64,000 nt of DNA from an uncultured Christensenella sp. (GTDB lineage: Bacteria > Bacillota > Clostridia > Christensenellales > UBA3700). Shown here piece by piece: positions 32,574-42,056 of this stretch. Location of the stretch: positions 23,820 through 87,819 of the forward strand of contig CAJTXS010000004.1 of NCBI GenBank assembly GCA_910583735.1. Direction: 5' to 3'. The position numbers and the translations under genes were made by a program. Below the pieces are notes generated by a model. It ran no database searches. It was not told the DNA's origin and worked only from the letters and a program-made list of their open reading frames with translations. Position 1 is the stretch's first letter. Each line of letters begins with the position of its first letter.

Positions 32574-33672
32574 TGTCCTCTTCTCCTTCGACTTCGCACT
32601 TAGCATCGCCGTCCCCTGCGGTGACTTCGCTATCGGGCGCCATATCTGCCTCTACCGCCTGCTTAGCCTTCTTAGCCGCCTCGCGCATGGCTTTGCGCTC
32701 CGCTCTCTTAGCCCTGCGAGCCTCGCGCTTAACGATATGCTTGGCATATACGGGATACTTGCCGAGCTTTGCGTCCAGCCACGCTCTTATCGCGTCGATA
32801 CGCTTTGCAAGAGCGGGCAGTTTGCTTTTCATAAGCGGCAGACAGAGCGCAAGCACGACCAATACTGCGGTAATCAGCTTGATATACTCCGTGCTCAATC
32901 CCGCTTGGAATACGAGCGTAATGATAATACGGTAGATTATACTGCCTATAAGCACGCTTGTAAGCGTTAACAAGAATGAATTCTTGGAAGGGATAATCGT
33001 CTCGCCTATTATTACCGACGCAAGACCTATCACGATAGCGCCCGAACCCATCACGAGCGTAGCGTTGCCTTGATGCTGCGCCACCAGCGCGCCCGATAAG
33101 GCGATAAGACCGTTGGAGAGCATCAGACCGATGAGCTTGGTATTGTCGGTATTAATACCTTGAGCGCGGCTCATCTTCTCGTTGGCGCCCGTAGCGCGCA
33201 CCGCGCTGCCCAGCTCCGTACCGAAGAACCAATACATCACGCCTATCACCGCGACTACGACCATCAGTCCCGTAATGAGCGCGGAGTAAGCCGACTCGAG
33301 TTTAATCCAGCTGTAAAATAGCGAATTATTGACAAGACCTATGCTTGCGCGCTTATTCATTATCAGATAATTGATAGAGTACAGCGCGGTAAGCGTAAGT
33401 ATACCGGACAGTATGGGCGGTATGCGGAATTTAGTATTGAGTATGCCGGTTATCAATCCCGCTCCGCAGCCGCCTATCAAGGCGACTATGCAGGAAAGTA
33501 TCGGGTCGGTGCCGCTCGATATAAGCACCGCGCTGATAGCGCCTCCCATTGCAAAACTGCCCTCGCATGTAAGATCGGCGAAGTCGAGCATCCTGAACGA
33601 TATAAACACACCGAGCGCCAGTATCGCCCACAGTATGCCTTGGTCTAATCCGTTAATTAAAGCGTAACCCAT
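32557..33672 (-). CDS. ABC transporter permease (COG4120 / BPD_transp_2)
   Basis: A 371-residue permease. Residues 1-300 contain about nine hydrophobic helices with the family stretches LDFADLTCEGSFAMGGA and AVRATGANEKMSRAQGINT, the latter being the ATPase contact loop. From about residue 305 there is an extra hydrophilic tail: a long Lys/Arg/Ala helix (KREARRAKRAERKAMREAAK) and then an acidic end (VEGEEDNAGIN). Relatives usually stop near 300. It is the second gene of a binding protein-permease-ATPase operon; a hairpin terminator-like structure precedes it. Confidence 0.88.
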   Translation of the reverse strand: MGYALINGLDQGILWAILALGVFISFRMLDFADLTCEGSFAMGGAISAVLISSGTDPILSCIVALIGGCGAGLITGILNTKFRIPPILSGILTLTALYSINYLIMNKRASIGLVNNSLFYSWIKLESAYSALITGLMVVVAVIGVMYWFFGTELGSAVRATGANEKMSRAQGINTDNTKLIGLMLSNGLIALSGALVAQHQGNATLVMGSGAIVIGLASVIIGETIIPSKNSFLLTLTSVLIGSIIYRIIITLVFQAGLSTEYIKLITAVLVVLALCLPLMKSKLPALAKRIDAIRAWLDAKLGKYPVYAKHIVKREARRAKRAERKAMREAAKKAKQAVEADMAPDSEVTAGDGDAKCEVEGEEDNAGIN

Positions 33673-33681
33673 CTCTTTTCC

Positions 33682-33714
33682 TTAAAATCGGGCTCCGCAT
33701 ATGTACGAAGCCCG
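33682..33714 (-). terminator. Intercistronic hairpin between binding protein and permease genes
   Basis: Minus strand CGGGCT…AGCCCG with ATTTTAAGG behind and T7 in front. Probably a partial terminator or mRNA-stabilising hairpin that keeps the binding protein in excess over the permease. Confidence 0.6.
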
Positions 33715-33732
33715 AAAAAAATCATTATTTAA

Positions 33733-34710
33733 TTATTCCGACGCTCTGTCGAGTATTGACTGCGGAATCGTGAATCCGATAGCCTCGGCTATATCTTTGC
33801 GAACGGACAGTGTACCGTTCTGCTGCGTCTGGACAGGCATCTCCGCCGCGGACTTGCCGTTGACGAGAATATCGAACGCCATATGGGCAGCCATCTTGCC
33901 CAGCTCGTAGTAATCTACTCCGTAAGTCGCTACGCCGCACTTGTCGTTCATACCCGACTCGCCGCACACGATAGGTCTCTTGAAGTTGCTGTTGACGTTG
34001 GCGCTGTGCAAGGTTTCAGCATTCTCCGCGAGCATGTTGTCTGTAGGGATATATATGATGTTGGCAGCGGACAGGGAAGTCAAACCGACTTGAATCTCGC
34101 TTACGTCCTGTACGCCCTTTTCCACTACCGTCCAGCCCTTAGCCTCGCAGATAGCCTTCATCTCGTCCTTCTGAACGATGGAGTTGTCCTCCTTACTGGT
34201 GTACAGGATACCTACGACGGGAGCAGTGCCCGCGAGCAACTCGCCCATAAGCTCTGCCTGCTGCGCCATGGGGCTCTTATCCGATACGCCCGTGACGTTT
34301 ACTCCGGGAGCGTCCCACTCGTTGACGAGTTTAGCCTGCTTGGGGTCGGTAACGGCGTTGAATATCACAGGGATATTCTTCTCTACCGCCTTTATCTTAG
34401 CCGCCTGCGACGAAGAGGTCGCTATCGAGTAGATAAGGTCGGTGTTCATAAAAGTGCCTACGATGGTGGAATTGTTATTGTCGTCGCCGTTGGCATTCTT
34501 ATTCTTATACTTGACGGTCAAGCCCGCCTCTTTCATGAGCTTGTCCAGCTCGTCTACAAAGCCGGTATTGGCCTTGTCGAGAGCGGTATGAGGAGCAAGC
34601 TGTATAATTCCTATAGTGAAATCCGCCTTTTCGCATGCGGCAAAGCAACACGTAAGCGCTACTGCTACTGTAAGCACGATGATGAGCGCTACGATAGTAA
34701 ACTTCTTCAT
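33733..34710 (-). CDS. ABC transporter substrate-binding lipoprotein (COG2984, PF04392)
   Basis: A 325-residue lipoprotein. The signal peptide MKKFTIVALIIVLTVAVALT is followed by lipobox FAAC with Cys 26. The mature protein matches the ABC_sub_bind family: IGIIQLAPHTALDKANTGF at its start, PVIFNAVTDPKQAKLV, then GVSDKSPMAQQAELM and NIIYIPTDNML. It captures the solute outside the membrane for the permease and ATPase encoded next. GGAGGG lies 5 bases before ATG 34710, so the in-frame ATG at 34731 is rejected. A near-consensus promoter lies upstream. It is the first gene of the operon. Confidence 0.92.
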   Translation of the reverse strand: MKKFTIVALIIVLTVAVALTCCFAACEKADFTIGIIQLAPHTALDKANTGFVDELDKLMKEAGLTVKYKNKNANGDDNNNSTIVGTFMNTDLIYSIATSSSQAAKIKAVEKNIPVIFNAVTDPKQAKLVNEWDAPGVNVTGVSDKSPMAQQAELMGELLAGTAPVVGILYTSKEDNSIVQKDEMKAICEAKGWTVVEKGVQDVSEIQVGLTSLSAANIIYIPTDNMLAENAETLHSANVNSNFKRPIVCGESGMNDKCGVATYGVDYYELGKMAAHMAFDILVNGKSAAEMPVQTQQNGTLSVRKDIAEAIGFTIPQSILDRASE

Positions 34711-34742
34711 AATATCCCTCCGAAATCTCAAAGTATGGGAAT

Positions 34743-34771
34743 ATTATACCATACAATCGCGCATAAAACAA
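34743..34771 (-). promoter_or_regulatory. Promoter of the COG2984 ABC operon
   Basis: Minus strand TTGTTT, a 17-bp spacer and TATAAT, about 33 bases before the ATG. Confidence 0.8.
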
Positions 34772-35001
34772 ATATTTTATATCGCGCGCATGCGTGCAGT
34801 TAGTTATAACAGATATATTTTTGCACTATTAATCGATACTTCGCTTAAGCGGCGCGCCGTAATATAAAGCGTCCGTAGATATCTGTCTATGCACGCTTAC
34901 GCTCTAAAGCATTGTACGCGCGATTATTTTGTTGCCTTAATCACATTATATTATCATTAAATAGCGGTATAATTAAGTATAATCATTACGGAGATACGGT
35001 C

Positions 35002-35898
35002 ATGAACAACTACGACATAGCTATAATCGGCGCAGGTCCCGCGGGAATGAGCGCGGCAATCTATGCGGCGCGCTCGGGCAAGAGCGTGGCGATATTCGAA
35101 CGCACATATGCGGGCGGACAGATGCTCACCACCGAGAGCGTGGAGAACTACCCCGCCGCAGGCAAGATATCCGGCTGGGATCTCAGCGAGAATATGAAGA
35201 AACAGGCGGAGGCAACGGGCGCGACTTTTATTCAGGCGGAGGTTGCAGACATTAAGATAGACAGCGACGCCGTGACGCTTATAACATCCGCTGCCGAATA
35301 TAAAGCAGGCTATGTCATAATGGCGATGGGCACCGAGCGCGCCAAACTGAATATCGCGGGCGAAGAGCAATACGGCGGCAAGGGCGTATCCAAATGCGCC
35401 ACATGCGACGGAGCCTTCTTCAGAGGGGCAAACGTAGCGGTAGTGGGCGGAGGCAACACCGCCGTAGAAGAAGCGGCATATCTTGCAAGGCTGTGCGACA
35501 AGGTGTATATCGTACACCGCAGAGACGTATTCCGCGCAAGCGCAAGCGAAGTTGCAAAACTGGACGGCTGCGACAACGTAGTTAAGGTAATGAACGCCAA
35601 GCCCGTATCGATAGAGGGCGACGGCAATCGCGTAACCGCTCTTATTGTAGACAAGGACGGCGAGAACTCCGTCATAGACGTGAGCGGTGTATTCGTATCC
35701 ATCGGCGGACGTCCCAACTCTCCTCTGCTTAAGTACGTGGAGACGGATAAGGACGGATATATAATTACAGATGCCGACATGCGCACGTCGCAACCGAGGA
35801 TATACGCAGCCGGGGATATAATCAGCAAGCGCGTGCGTCAGATAGTCACCGCATGCTCGGACGGCGCCATTGCCGCAGAGAGTATCTGCAGGTCGTAA
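35002..35898 (+). CDS. trxB: Thioredoxin reductase
   Basis: A 298-residue flavoprotein disulfide reductase that passes electrons from NADPH through FAD to thioredoxin. FAD-binding GAGPAG at 10-15, the redox pair CATC (Cys 132 and Cys 135), the NADPH-binding GGGNTAVEEA near 150-159 with HRRDVFRAS, and the C-terminal FAD segment YAAGDI are all present. ATG 35002 has ACGGAG 8 bases upstream; an upstream in-frame ATG at 34912 lacks an SD and would add a non-homologous extension. It is transcribed alone and ends at a bidirectional terminator. Length is slightly below the usual 305-315. Confidence 0.95.
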   Translation: MNNYDIAIIGAGPAGMSAAIYAARSGKSVAIFERTYAGGQMLTTESVENYPAAGKISGWDLSENMKKQAEATGATFIQAEVADIKIDSDAVTLITSAAEYKAGYVIMAMGTERAKLNIAGEEQYGGKGVSKCATCDGAFFRGANVAVVGGGNTAVEEAAYLARLCDKVYIVHRRDVFRASASEVAKLDGCDNVVKVMNAKPVSIEGDGNRVTALIVDKDGENSVIDVSGVFVSIGGRPNSPLLKYVETDKDGYIITDADMRTSQPRIYAAGDIISKRVRQIVTACSDGAIAAESICRS

Positions 35899-35993
35899 TC
35901 GGACGGCGCAATGCGGCGCGTTATAGCGCATGCAAATATGCCATTGCGGCGCAGCGACTGCCACAGACTAAAGTAGGAAATAATTTTAATAGA

Positions 35994-36058
35994 AAAATAT
36001 CGCTCTGTTGTCTTTAATACGTCGTATGACGCATGACCATGCAACAGAGCGATTTTAT
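35994..36058. terminator. Bidirectional terminator between trxB and the convergent gene
   Basis: ATCGCTCTGTTG and CAACAGAGCGAT pair as a 12-bp stem, with AAAAAT on the left and TTTTAT on the right, so it can stop transcription from both sides. Confidence 0.8.
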
Positions 36059-36098
36059 ATAACATATCGTCGTATCCGCATACGTATAGCAGTTATGC

Positions 36099-37322
36099 CT
36101 ATATAACGGCTGAGTCCTCTACCCCTCTGTCCGAATAGACCAATTTAGCGTCAAGTACCGCTTTGCCTATAGCTACGAACTTGTCCGCGCTGCCGTACTT
36201 GTTGAGCCAATAGCCTGCGTCGTCGTACAGCCTGCGGAATACCTTGGACGAGCGAGACATGTGGGAGGTATATTTATCAAGTTCCTCTTGTATATCGCCG
36301 CCGTATTCGGAAAGTAAATACCACTCTTTTGCATAGTCGTATATGGGTTTAAGCGAAGAGATTGCTGCTATCTTGTCATTGCCGCACAGCTTGCACAGCT
36401 CGTTAACCGCGCCCACTCTGTCGGCGGGCAGCGCGAGGTTAAACCTGCTTAAACCCAGCCTCTGCCTGTACAGTCCTGCGAGTACATACGCGGCGATGGG
36501 CATATTCTCGCCCAAAGAGCGCCCCTCGTCTGCGCAGGCGGCGATTACTCGCGCGATAGCGTCGCAGTCGCACATCATATCAAGCCTGTACATCTGATTG
36601 TTAAGTCCTATCTTGACAGACGCCCTCGCTATAGCGGCCGCGCTGACATTGTCGCAACTCAAAAAATTCTCCGTTATCGCGCCCAGTCGCCTTATGCCCG
36701 CAAGGCAATAATCGGCTCCCTTAATGCGTACGGCATACGAATACTCGTAGCACTTCAGTCTATATCCGATTATATTGCCGTAACCCTCTGCCGCGCGCCG
36801 TCCGCTGCACCTGCGCATAATATCGTCGTCTATTACAGCGCTGATTGCGGGCTTGCACTTGATGCGGTCGATGCCTATACCCATGCCGAACGTCGCCGTA
36901 GGAGAAAAGGCGTTGGCGGCGTCGGGAGTGGTGGGGATATAAATCCATTCGCATTGCTTCTTGGCAGCGGCGTACTTGGCGATATCGCACAGCTGAGAAT
37001 CGCCCACGAATATAATCGCCCTTACGCTGTCGGGCAGATTGACTATGTCGTCCGCAGCGTCGGGAGTGGGTTCTGTCCCGTCCGCATAATATACTCTTGT
37101 GACCTTGTAGCCCGCCGCAACGAGGATATCTCCCGCTTCGCTCGCAACGCTCTCATCCTCTTGACTGTAGCACAGCGCGACATGCCCCGCCTTGAGCACG
37201 TCGGATACGGCTTCGTTGATTTTACCGACAAGTCCCTCGCCCGCCGCAACGTAACGCGTATAGTGCGAATGCGTAAGCGAACACGAGCACCTTACCTGCT
37301 TGGGCGTAAAAGTATAATCCAT
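36099..37322 (-). CDS. Glycerol-1-phosphate dehydrogenase-like protein
   Basis: A 407-residue protein of the iron-alcohol-dehydrogenase/dehydroquinate-synthase fold. The NAD-binding half has AIIFVGDSQLCDIAKYAAAK (the GGGxxxD-type motif, here GDSQLCD) and IYIPTTPDAANAFSPTATF, which resembles the IPTAPS…SP motif of sn-glycerol-1-phosphate dehydrogenases such as AraM/EgsA. The helical C-terminal half carries metal ligands that I could not place with certainty. The first Gly of the usual GGG is changed, so activity may differ. GAGG lies 8 bases before ATG 37322; the earlier ATG at 37355 is rejected. Confidence 0.65.
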   Translation of the reverse strand: MDYTFTPKQVRCSCSLTHSHYTRYVAAGEGLVGKINEAVSDVLKAGHVALCYSQEDESVASEAGDILVAAGYKVTRVYYADGTEPTPDAADDIVNLPDSVRAIIFVGDSQLCDIAKYAAAKKQCEWIYIPTTPDAANAFSPTATFGMGIGIDRIKCKPAISAVIDDDIMRRCSGRRAAEGYGNIIGYRLKCYEYSYAVRIKGADYCLAGIRRLGAITENFLSCDNVSAAAIARASVKIGLNNQMYRLDMMCDCDAIARVIAACADEGRSLGENMPIAAYVLAGLYRQRLGLSRFNLALPADRVGAVNELCKLCGNDKIAAISSLKPIYDYAKEWYLLSEYGGDIQEELDKYTSHMSRSSKVFRRLYDDAGYWLNKYGSADKFVAIGKAVLDAKLVYSDRGVEDSAVI

Positions 37323-37418
37323 ATATTTTCCTCTGCTTAACAATAAAAATACCACACATCAAGTGCGGTATATTGTCGTAAAAAGGCTATACGTGTACGA
37401 TTATATCTTTTTTGCAGT

Positions 37419-37901
37419 TCACAGACTCATGCACATGACCACGCAGGCTATCGCCCTGTCGATTACGCCGCGCAGCGTCTCGCGGCGCTCGGAGCCGCAT
37501 ATGTCGTCTATCTTAAACAATGTGGCAAGCAGCGCGGAGTGACTCACAATCAGCCGCTGCCTGCACGCCGCTCTGCTCATATTGGCATGCGTCCTGAGCG
37601 CGCCCTCCGGCTCATATCCGAACCACTGCTTACATATATCCTTGAGCTTGATGACCTGCTTTGCCGAGATAGCGGCGAGATGAGGTATTACCTCGCCCCT
37701 TTCGCCCGACCGCTCGAAGTAATACCTAATAAGAGAATCAATAGCGCACTGCGTATAATAGCACGACTCTGCGTATTCTTTACTGTAATCGGGCAGTCCT
37801 ACGCCCGTCTCCACCACGTCGCGTCTCACCTTCAGCTTGGCGAACTCCTCCGCCATCAATCTGTAGTCTCTGTCGTCCGGCAACATATCCCAATCGTCCA
37901 T
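37419..37901 (-). CDS. Hypothetical helical protein, 160 residues
   Basis: I do not recognise this protein. Starting at ATG 37901, which has GGAGG 5 bases upstream, it begins MDDWDMLPDDRDYRLM and appears entirely alpha-helical, with a central SCYYTQCAIDSLIRYYFERS and a C-terminal RGVIDRAIACVVMCM. There is no membrane segment or known catalytic motif. It is divergent from the hydrolase-like gene at 38001 and lies 96 bases from the dehydrogenase-like gene start (37322), on the same strand, so it could be the leading gene of that transcript. Confidence 0.7.
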   Translation of the reverse strand: MDDWDMLPDDRDYRLMAEEFAKLKVRRDVVETGVGLPDYSKEYAESCYYTQCAIDSLIRYYFERSGERGEVIPHLAAISAKQVIKLKDICKQWFGYEPEGALRTHANMSRAACRQRLIVSHSALLATLFKIDDICGSERRETLRGVIDRAIACVVMCMSL

Positions 37902-37963
37902 AGTATCCTCCGAGTTATATTTATGCCTTGCAAGAATATATATGCCGCTCATAAGTTAAATAA

Positions 37964-37991
37964 TTGCATTTTTAATAAATTGTGCTATAAT
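37964..37991 (+). promoter_or_regulatory. Promoter placed directly at a start codon (leaderless candidate)
   Basis: TTGCAT, a 16-bp spacer and TATAAT (37986-37991). The ATG at 38001 lies only 9 bases after the -10 box, so transcription should start at or within a few bases of the start codon. Confidence 0.65.
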
Positions 37992-38000
37992 GTATGTATA

Positions 38001-39668
38001 ATGAGCAACATTATTTTGACGCCATCTCAGCTATGGCAAAACTATGATGGGGAGACTCAACCTCTTAAGACTTCTTTCCTGCGCTATGAGCGCGTAGGCG
38101 ACAATTACCGTATAGAAGCATATATTACAGCATTCGATACGGCTTGCGGAGAAGTAAGAGCTTATGTAAGCGGATACAGACCCGCGGACATACAAGCCCC
38201 GCCCACAGTCATATTCGTAGGCGACACTGTGCGCGAATTCAAGGAAGAAGACCTGTTAAGCGCCGCAGCAAGCGGCATGATGGCTCTTACCTTCGATTAC
38301 GTAGGCGCGGCGCCTGACAAGAAAGAATTTACCAAGTATCCCAAAGATATCTCTTATGCCAATTACGCCTTGGCAGGCGACCACCTCGAGAAGGCTGTGC
38401 CCAGCGCGGAACACACCTGCATATATCAATGGGTGAAAGTATGCCGCAGGGCGATTACCTTTGCCCGCACTCTTACATCCAATGCGAAATTGGCTCTGTG
38501 CGGCTACGGTAACGGCGCGGATATCTGCTGGCTGGCGACAGGCTTTGACAAGCGCGTTACCGCGCTTACCGTAATGCTGAGCGCAGGATGGACGGAGATG
38601 CGCAACTATCCCCGTTATGCCAAAGAGGGCTCGGAATATATACTCAACGACGACAGCGAGGGTTGGCTCATAGGCTGCGCCTCGCAGGTGTATGCCAAGT
38701 ATGTTTCCTGTCCCGTCATGTTCGTCGGTACGACCAACTCCGACGGCACCTCAATAGACAGAGTGGACAACACGTTGCAGGTGGTAGCGGACGGCAATGT
38801 TCACTGCATATTCGACAGATGCGCCAATCGCTCTCTGTCTCCTCAATCGGTATCCACGGCATTCGGATGGCTCAAGTCCCGCATGTCCGACGACGAGGAT
38901 AAGTCTTTCCCTCAATCGCCTACTTTAGAGCTCGATGTGGCGGACAATAAACTCATCGCCAAGTATTCTGCGGATAAATCCGTAGACATCAAGGACGTAA
39001 AGCTAATATATGCCAAGGACGAAGTAATAAGCTATATTCGTTACTGGGACACGGTGACGCTCCCTGCCGAGTGCTGCGGAGAATACGCCATACCGCTAAG
39101 CGAAAACAATGAGATAGTATTTGCTTACGTTACGGTAACTTACGAGGGAGATATTACCCTGTCGTCTTACATGCAGATACATCGCTTGACGGAAGAGAAC
39201 TTGGAGTTCGAGCCCGTTAAGCGCAAGACGCGTCTGCTCTATGATAAGCGTCAAGGCATATCAGAGTGGGTGGTAAGCGGAGTACAGGATATGATTAATC
39301 CATATTCTCCCGTACTTGATAAGGGCGCGATGGATATACAGGGCATCACCGCCGCGGGCGGAGACCTCACCACATTTGTGCTCGGTACAGGCAAGGTCAC
39401 TCCCGACGGAGGCAATCTTTTCCGCTTCGACGCCTATTCCGAAAATGCTCGCGATATCTGCGTAGAGATGAGCGTTGTACGCGATAAGAAGGTAATAAGA
39501 TATTATGCCTGCTGCCATATAGACGGCGGAGAATGGTACCCCTGCACTTTGGATACAAGCGACTTCAAAGACGATAAAATGATACCTTTGCGCAGCTGGG
39601 ACAATATGAAACGGCTCACATTCAAAGATATATCGGGTATGCTGCTCAACAATATTATGTGGGTATAA
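38001..39668 (+). CDS. Alpha/beta-hydrolase-fold protein lacking the catalytic serine
   Basis: A 555-residue protein. The N-terminal ~300 residues follow the acetyl-xylan-esterase/DUF3887-like hydrolase pattern (VIFVGDTVREFKEEDLL, MALTFDYVG, LALCGYGNGADICWLAT). At the nucleophile elbow GxSxG the sequence is GYGNG (168-172), so Gly replaces Ser and ordinary hydrolysis is unlikely. A C-terminal beta-rich domain (about 310-555) follows, which I do not recognise. No SD precedes ATG 38001, and a TATAAT lies 9 bases before it, pointing to a leaderless mRNA. DUF951 and lepB genes follow closely. Confidence 0.7.
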   Translation: MSNIILTPSQLWQNYDGETQPLKTSFLRYERVGDNYRIEAYITAFDTACGEVRAYVSGYRPADIQAPPTVIFVGDTVREFKEEDLLSAAASGMMALTFDYVGAAPDKKEFTKYPKDISYANYALAGDHLEKAVPSAEHTCIYQWVKVCRRAITFARTLTSNAKLALCGYGNGADICWLATGFDKRVTALTVMLSAGWTEMRNYPRYAKEGSEYILNDDSEGWLIGCASQVYAKYVSCPVMFVGTTNSDGTSIDRVDNTLQVVADGNVHCIFDRCANRSLSPQSVSTAFGWLKSRMSDDEDKSFPQSPTLELDVADNKLIAKYSADKSVDIKDVKLIYAKDEVISYIRYWDTVTLPAECCGEYAIPLSENNEIVFAYVTVTYEGDITLSSYMQIHRLTEENLEFEPVKRKTRLLYDKRQGISEWVVSGVQDMINPYSPVLDKGAMDIQGITAAGGDLTTFVLGTGKVTPDGGNLFRFDAYSENARDICVEMSVVRDKKVIRYYACCHIDGGEWYPCTLDTSDFKDDKMIPLRSWDNMKRLTFKDISGMLLNNIMWV

Positions 39669-39674
39669 CCGTAT

Positions 39675-39854
39675 ATGAAATTCCGCGAAGGAGATATTAT
39701 TATTACAAAGAAGAAGCATCCTTGCGGCGGCGACAGCTGGCAGGTAACGCGCACGGGCGCGGACTGCAAGATAAAGTGCCTTACCTGCGGACGCACTGTG
39801 ATGTTAACTTTGGATAGTCTTAACAAGGCGGTTAAACTTATTAATGGACAGTGA
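39675..39854 (+). CDS. DUF951 family small zinc-ribbon-like protein
   Basis: A 59-residue protein matching DUF951 (COG4481): FREGDIIITKKKHPCGGDSW, then VTRTGADCKIKCLTCGRTVM with Cys at CGG and CLTCG as likely zinc ligands, and a C-terminal helix LDSLNKAVKLI. The family is small, widespread in Bacillota, and of unknown function, possibly nucleic-acid binding. It begins 6 bases after the preceding stop and overlaps the start of lepB by 11 bases, so it is translationally coupled to both. Confidence 0.9.
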   Translation: MKFREGDIIITKKKHPCGGDSWQVTRTGADCKIKCLTCGRTVMLTLDSLNKAVKLINGQ

Positions 39855-40383
39855 TTTGAGACAGCTTTACGAAAAGGACAAGCAGTCTAAGACAATTGCA
39901 ATAACATCGACCGTAATCATACTGCTACTATTGATAACGGTCATTATTTTGTTGACGCTGCTCTCGCCCATGAACGTAGTGGGAGAAAGCATGCTGCCTT
40001 CCATCAAGGACGGCGAGCATGTACTGCTGCTCAAGCGCTGTTACCGAATAGAACGTTACGACGTGATAGTGTTTAAGCGTCCCGACTCCGAGCATCCGCC
40101 GATAAAGCGCGTGATAGGCATGGGGGGAGAAAATATCCGCTTTTCCGGCAATACGTGGTATATCGACGGCGAGCCGTTGCGGGACGACTACACGAAAGAA
40201 TATCCGTATGACTACCTATACGACTCCGAGGTGGGAGCGCAACTTGCTTCCGAAGAAGGACTTACCGTGGGCGAAGACGAGCTCTTCGTACTCGGCGACA
40301 ATCGCAGCGTATCATATGACTCGCATAAATACGGATGTATTAAGTCCGATTGGGTCGTCGGTAAAGTAATCAAAGTATATTAA
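39844..40383 (+). CDS. lepB: Signal peptidase I
   Basis: A 179-residue membrane serine protease that removes signal peptides from exported proteins. A single N-terminal membrane helix (about 18-41) is followed by VVGESMLPSI with catalytic Ser 49, then the box with catalytic Lys 88 (PPIKRVIG), and the late GDNRSVSYDSHKYG motif. The size is typical of Gram-positive SipS-like enzymes. It overlaps the DUF951 gene by 11 bases. An ACT-domain gene follows 18 bases after the stop. Confidence 0.95.
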   Translation: MDSDLRQLYEKDKQSKTIAITSTVIILLLLITVIILLTLLSPMNVVGESMLPSIKDGEHVLLLKRCYRIERYDVIVFKRPDSEHPPIKRVIGMGGENIRFSGNTWYIDGEPLRDDYTKEYPYDYLYDSEVGAQLASEEGLTVGEDELFVLGDNRSVSYDSHKYGCIKSDWVVGKVIKVY

Positions 40384-40401
40384 CAACTCTAAGGAGCGCA
40401 T

Positions 40402-40689
40402 ATGAAAGCAATCGTATCCGTCATAGGAAAGGACAAGAAAGGCATAATCGCAAGCGTGTCGGGATTACTGAGCGATATGGACGTAAATATCGAAGATATT
40501 TCACAGACAATATTGCAGGAATACTTCACTATGATTATGGCAGTGGAGCTCGGTCAAAGCAAGCTCTCGTTCACTCAAATCAGCGAGCAACTGACGCAGT
40601 TGGGCGCAAAGATAGGCGTGGAAATCAAGATGCAGTCGCAGCAGATATTCGATGCGATGCACAAGATTGCCATGACAGACAACAATTAA
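40402..40689 (+). CDS. ACT domain protein (UPF0237 type)
   Basis: A 95-residue single ACT domain beginning MKAIVSVIGKDKKGIIASVS, typical of the UPF0237 family of amino-acid-binding regulatory domains. AAGGAG lies 7 bases upstream. It lies 12 bases before the DUF711 gene, and this two-gene arrangement is conserved in many Bacillota, suggesting that the ACT protein regulates the DUF711 protein. Confidence 0.92.
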   Translation: MKAIVSVIGKDKKGIIASVSGLLSDMDVNIEDISQTILQEYFTMIMAVELGQSKLSFTQISEQLTQLGAKIGVEIKMQSQQIFDAMHKIAMTDNN

Positions 40690-40701
40690 TAAATTAAGAC
40701 T

Positions 40702-42051
40702 ATGTATACCAGTAAAGAGATAATAGAGACTATCAACATGGTATCGCGTCAGCATCTGGACGTGAGGACCATTACTATGGGTATAAGCCTGTTCGATTGC
40801 ATTACGGACAGCCCTACTCGTACCGCGGATAAGATATACGACAAGATAATGCGCAAGGCCGGCAATCTCGTAAGCACTGGCAATGCCATATCCGCAGAGA
40901 TAGGCGTCCCTATCGTAAATAAACGCATATCAGTCACCCCCGTAAGTCTTGTCACTGCGGCAAGCAAAGGTCATGAGCAGGCGATCAAGGCGTTGGATAA
41001 GGCGGCGGCGGAGACGGGCATCGACTTCCTCGGCGGCTACTCCGCTTTAGTACATAAAGGCATGACGCCTTACGAGAGAGAATTCATCGAAAGTATCCCT
41101 CACGCCCTCGCATCCACCGCCAAGATATGCTCCAGCGTCAACGTGGCGTCTACCAAAGCGGGCATCAACATGGACGCAGTGGCTATGTGCGGCAAGATAA
41201 TCAAGCAGGCGGCGCTCCTCACCAAGGACAGCGATTCGTCGGCTTGCACCAAGCTGGTAGTATTCGCCAACGCGGTAGAGGACAACCCATTCATGGCGGG
41301 CGCGTTCCTCGGAGTAGGCGAAGCAGACTGCGTAATCAACGTGGGCGTATCAGGTCCCGGAGTGGTTGCTGCGGCGCTCAAGCAATGTCACGGCGACCTC
41401 AGCGAAGTCGCGGAAGTGATCAAGGAGACCGCATTCAAAATAACGCGCGTAGGTCAGCTTGTTGCTAAGGAAGCGAGCAAGCGTCTCAACGCACAGTTCG
41501 GAATCGTAGACCTCTCTCTCGCACCCACGCCCGCCGTAGGAGACAGCGTAGCGCAGATATTGGAAGAGATAGGACTGGAGAGCGTAGGAGCATACGGAAC
41601 TACCGCTACCCTCGCAATGCTCAATGACGCGGTCAAGAAGGGCGGTACAATGGCAAGCAGCCACGTAGGAGGACTCTCGGGCGCATTTATCCCCGTATCC
41701 GAAGACGCAGGCATGATAGCCGCGGCGGAGAGCGGCGCTCTCACTCTCGAAAAGCTCGAGGCAATGACCGCCGTATGCAGCGTAGGTCTTGACATGATAG
41801 CCATTCCCGGGGACGTAAGCGAAGAGATAATATCCGCCATGATAGCCGACGAAATGTCTATCGGCGTAATTAATTGCAAGACTACCGCCGTGCGCGTAAT
41901 ACCCGTATACGGCAAAAAGGCAGGCGATTGGGCGACATTCGGAGGATTGCTCGGCAATGCCCCTATTATGGAAGTCAATCGCAAGTCTCCGCTTAAGTTT
42001 ATATCTCGCGGAGGCAGAATACCCGCGCCGGCGCATAGTTTGAAAAACTAA
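40702..42051 (+). CDS. DUF711 (UPF0210, PFL-family) protein
   Basis: A 449-residue protein of the PFL-family/UPF0210 group (PF05167). Typical stretches are [62 protein letters not shown] and [19 protein letters not shown]. The fold is related to pyruvate-formate-lyase-like barrels but the reaction is unknown. The length is normal. It is translated from the same operon as the ACT protein. Confidence 0.92.
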   Translation: MYTSKEIIETINMVSRQHLDVRTITMGISLFDCITDSPTRTADKIYDKIMRKAGNLVSTGNAISAEIGVPIVNKRISVTPVSLVTAASKGHEQAIKALDKAAAETGIDFLGGYSALVHKGMTPYEREFIESIPHALASTAKICSSVNVASTKAGINMDAVAMCGKIIKQAALLTKDSDSSACTKLVVFANAVEDNPFMAGAFLGVGEADCVINVGVSGPGVVAAALKQCHGDLSEVAEVIKETAFKITRVGQLVAKEASKRLNAQFGIVDLSLAPTPAVGDSVAQILEEIGLESVGAYGTTATLAMLNDAVKKGGTMASSHVGGLSGAFIPVSEDAGMIAAAESGALTLEKLEAMTAVCSVGLDMIAIPGDVSEEIISAMIADEMSIGVINCKTTAVRVIPVYGKKAGDWATFGGLLGNAPIMEVNRKSPLKFISRGGRIPAPAHSLKN

Positions 42052-42056
42052 AGTTT

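Noticed and set aside
37539..38000. In-frame extension of the hydrolase-like gene upstream to 37539
   Set aside because: It overlaps the divergent 160-residue gene, has no SD, and the protein similarity begins at ATG 38001.
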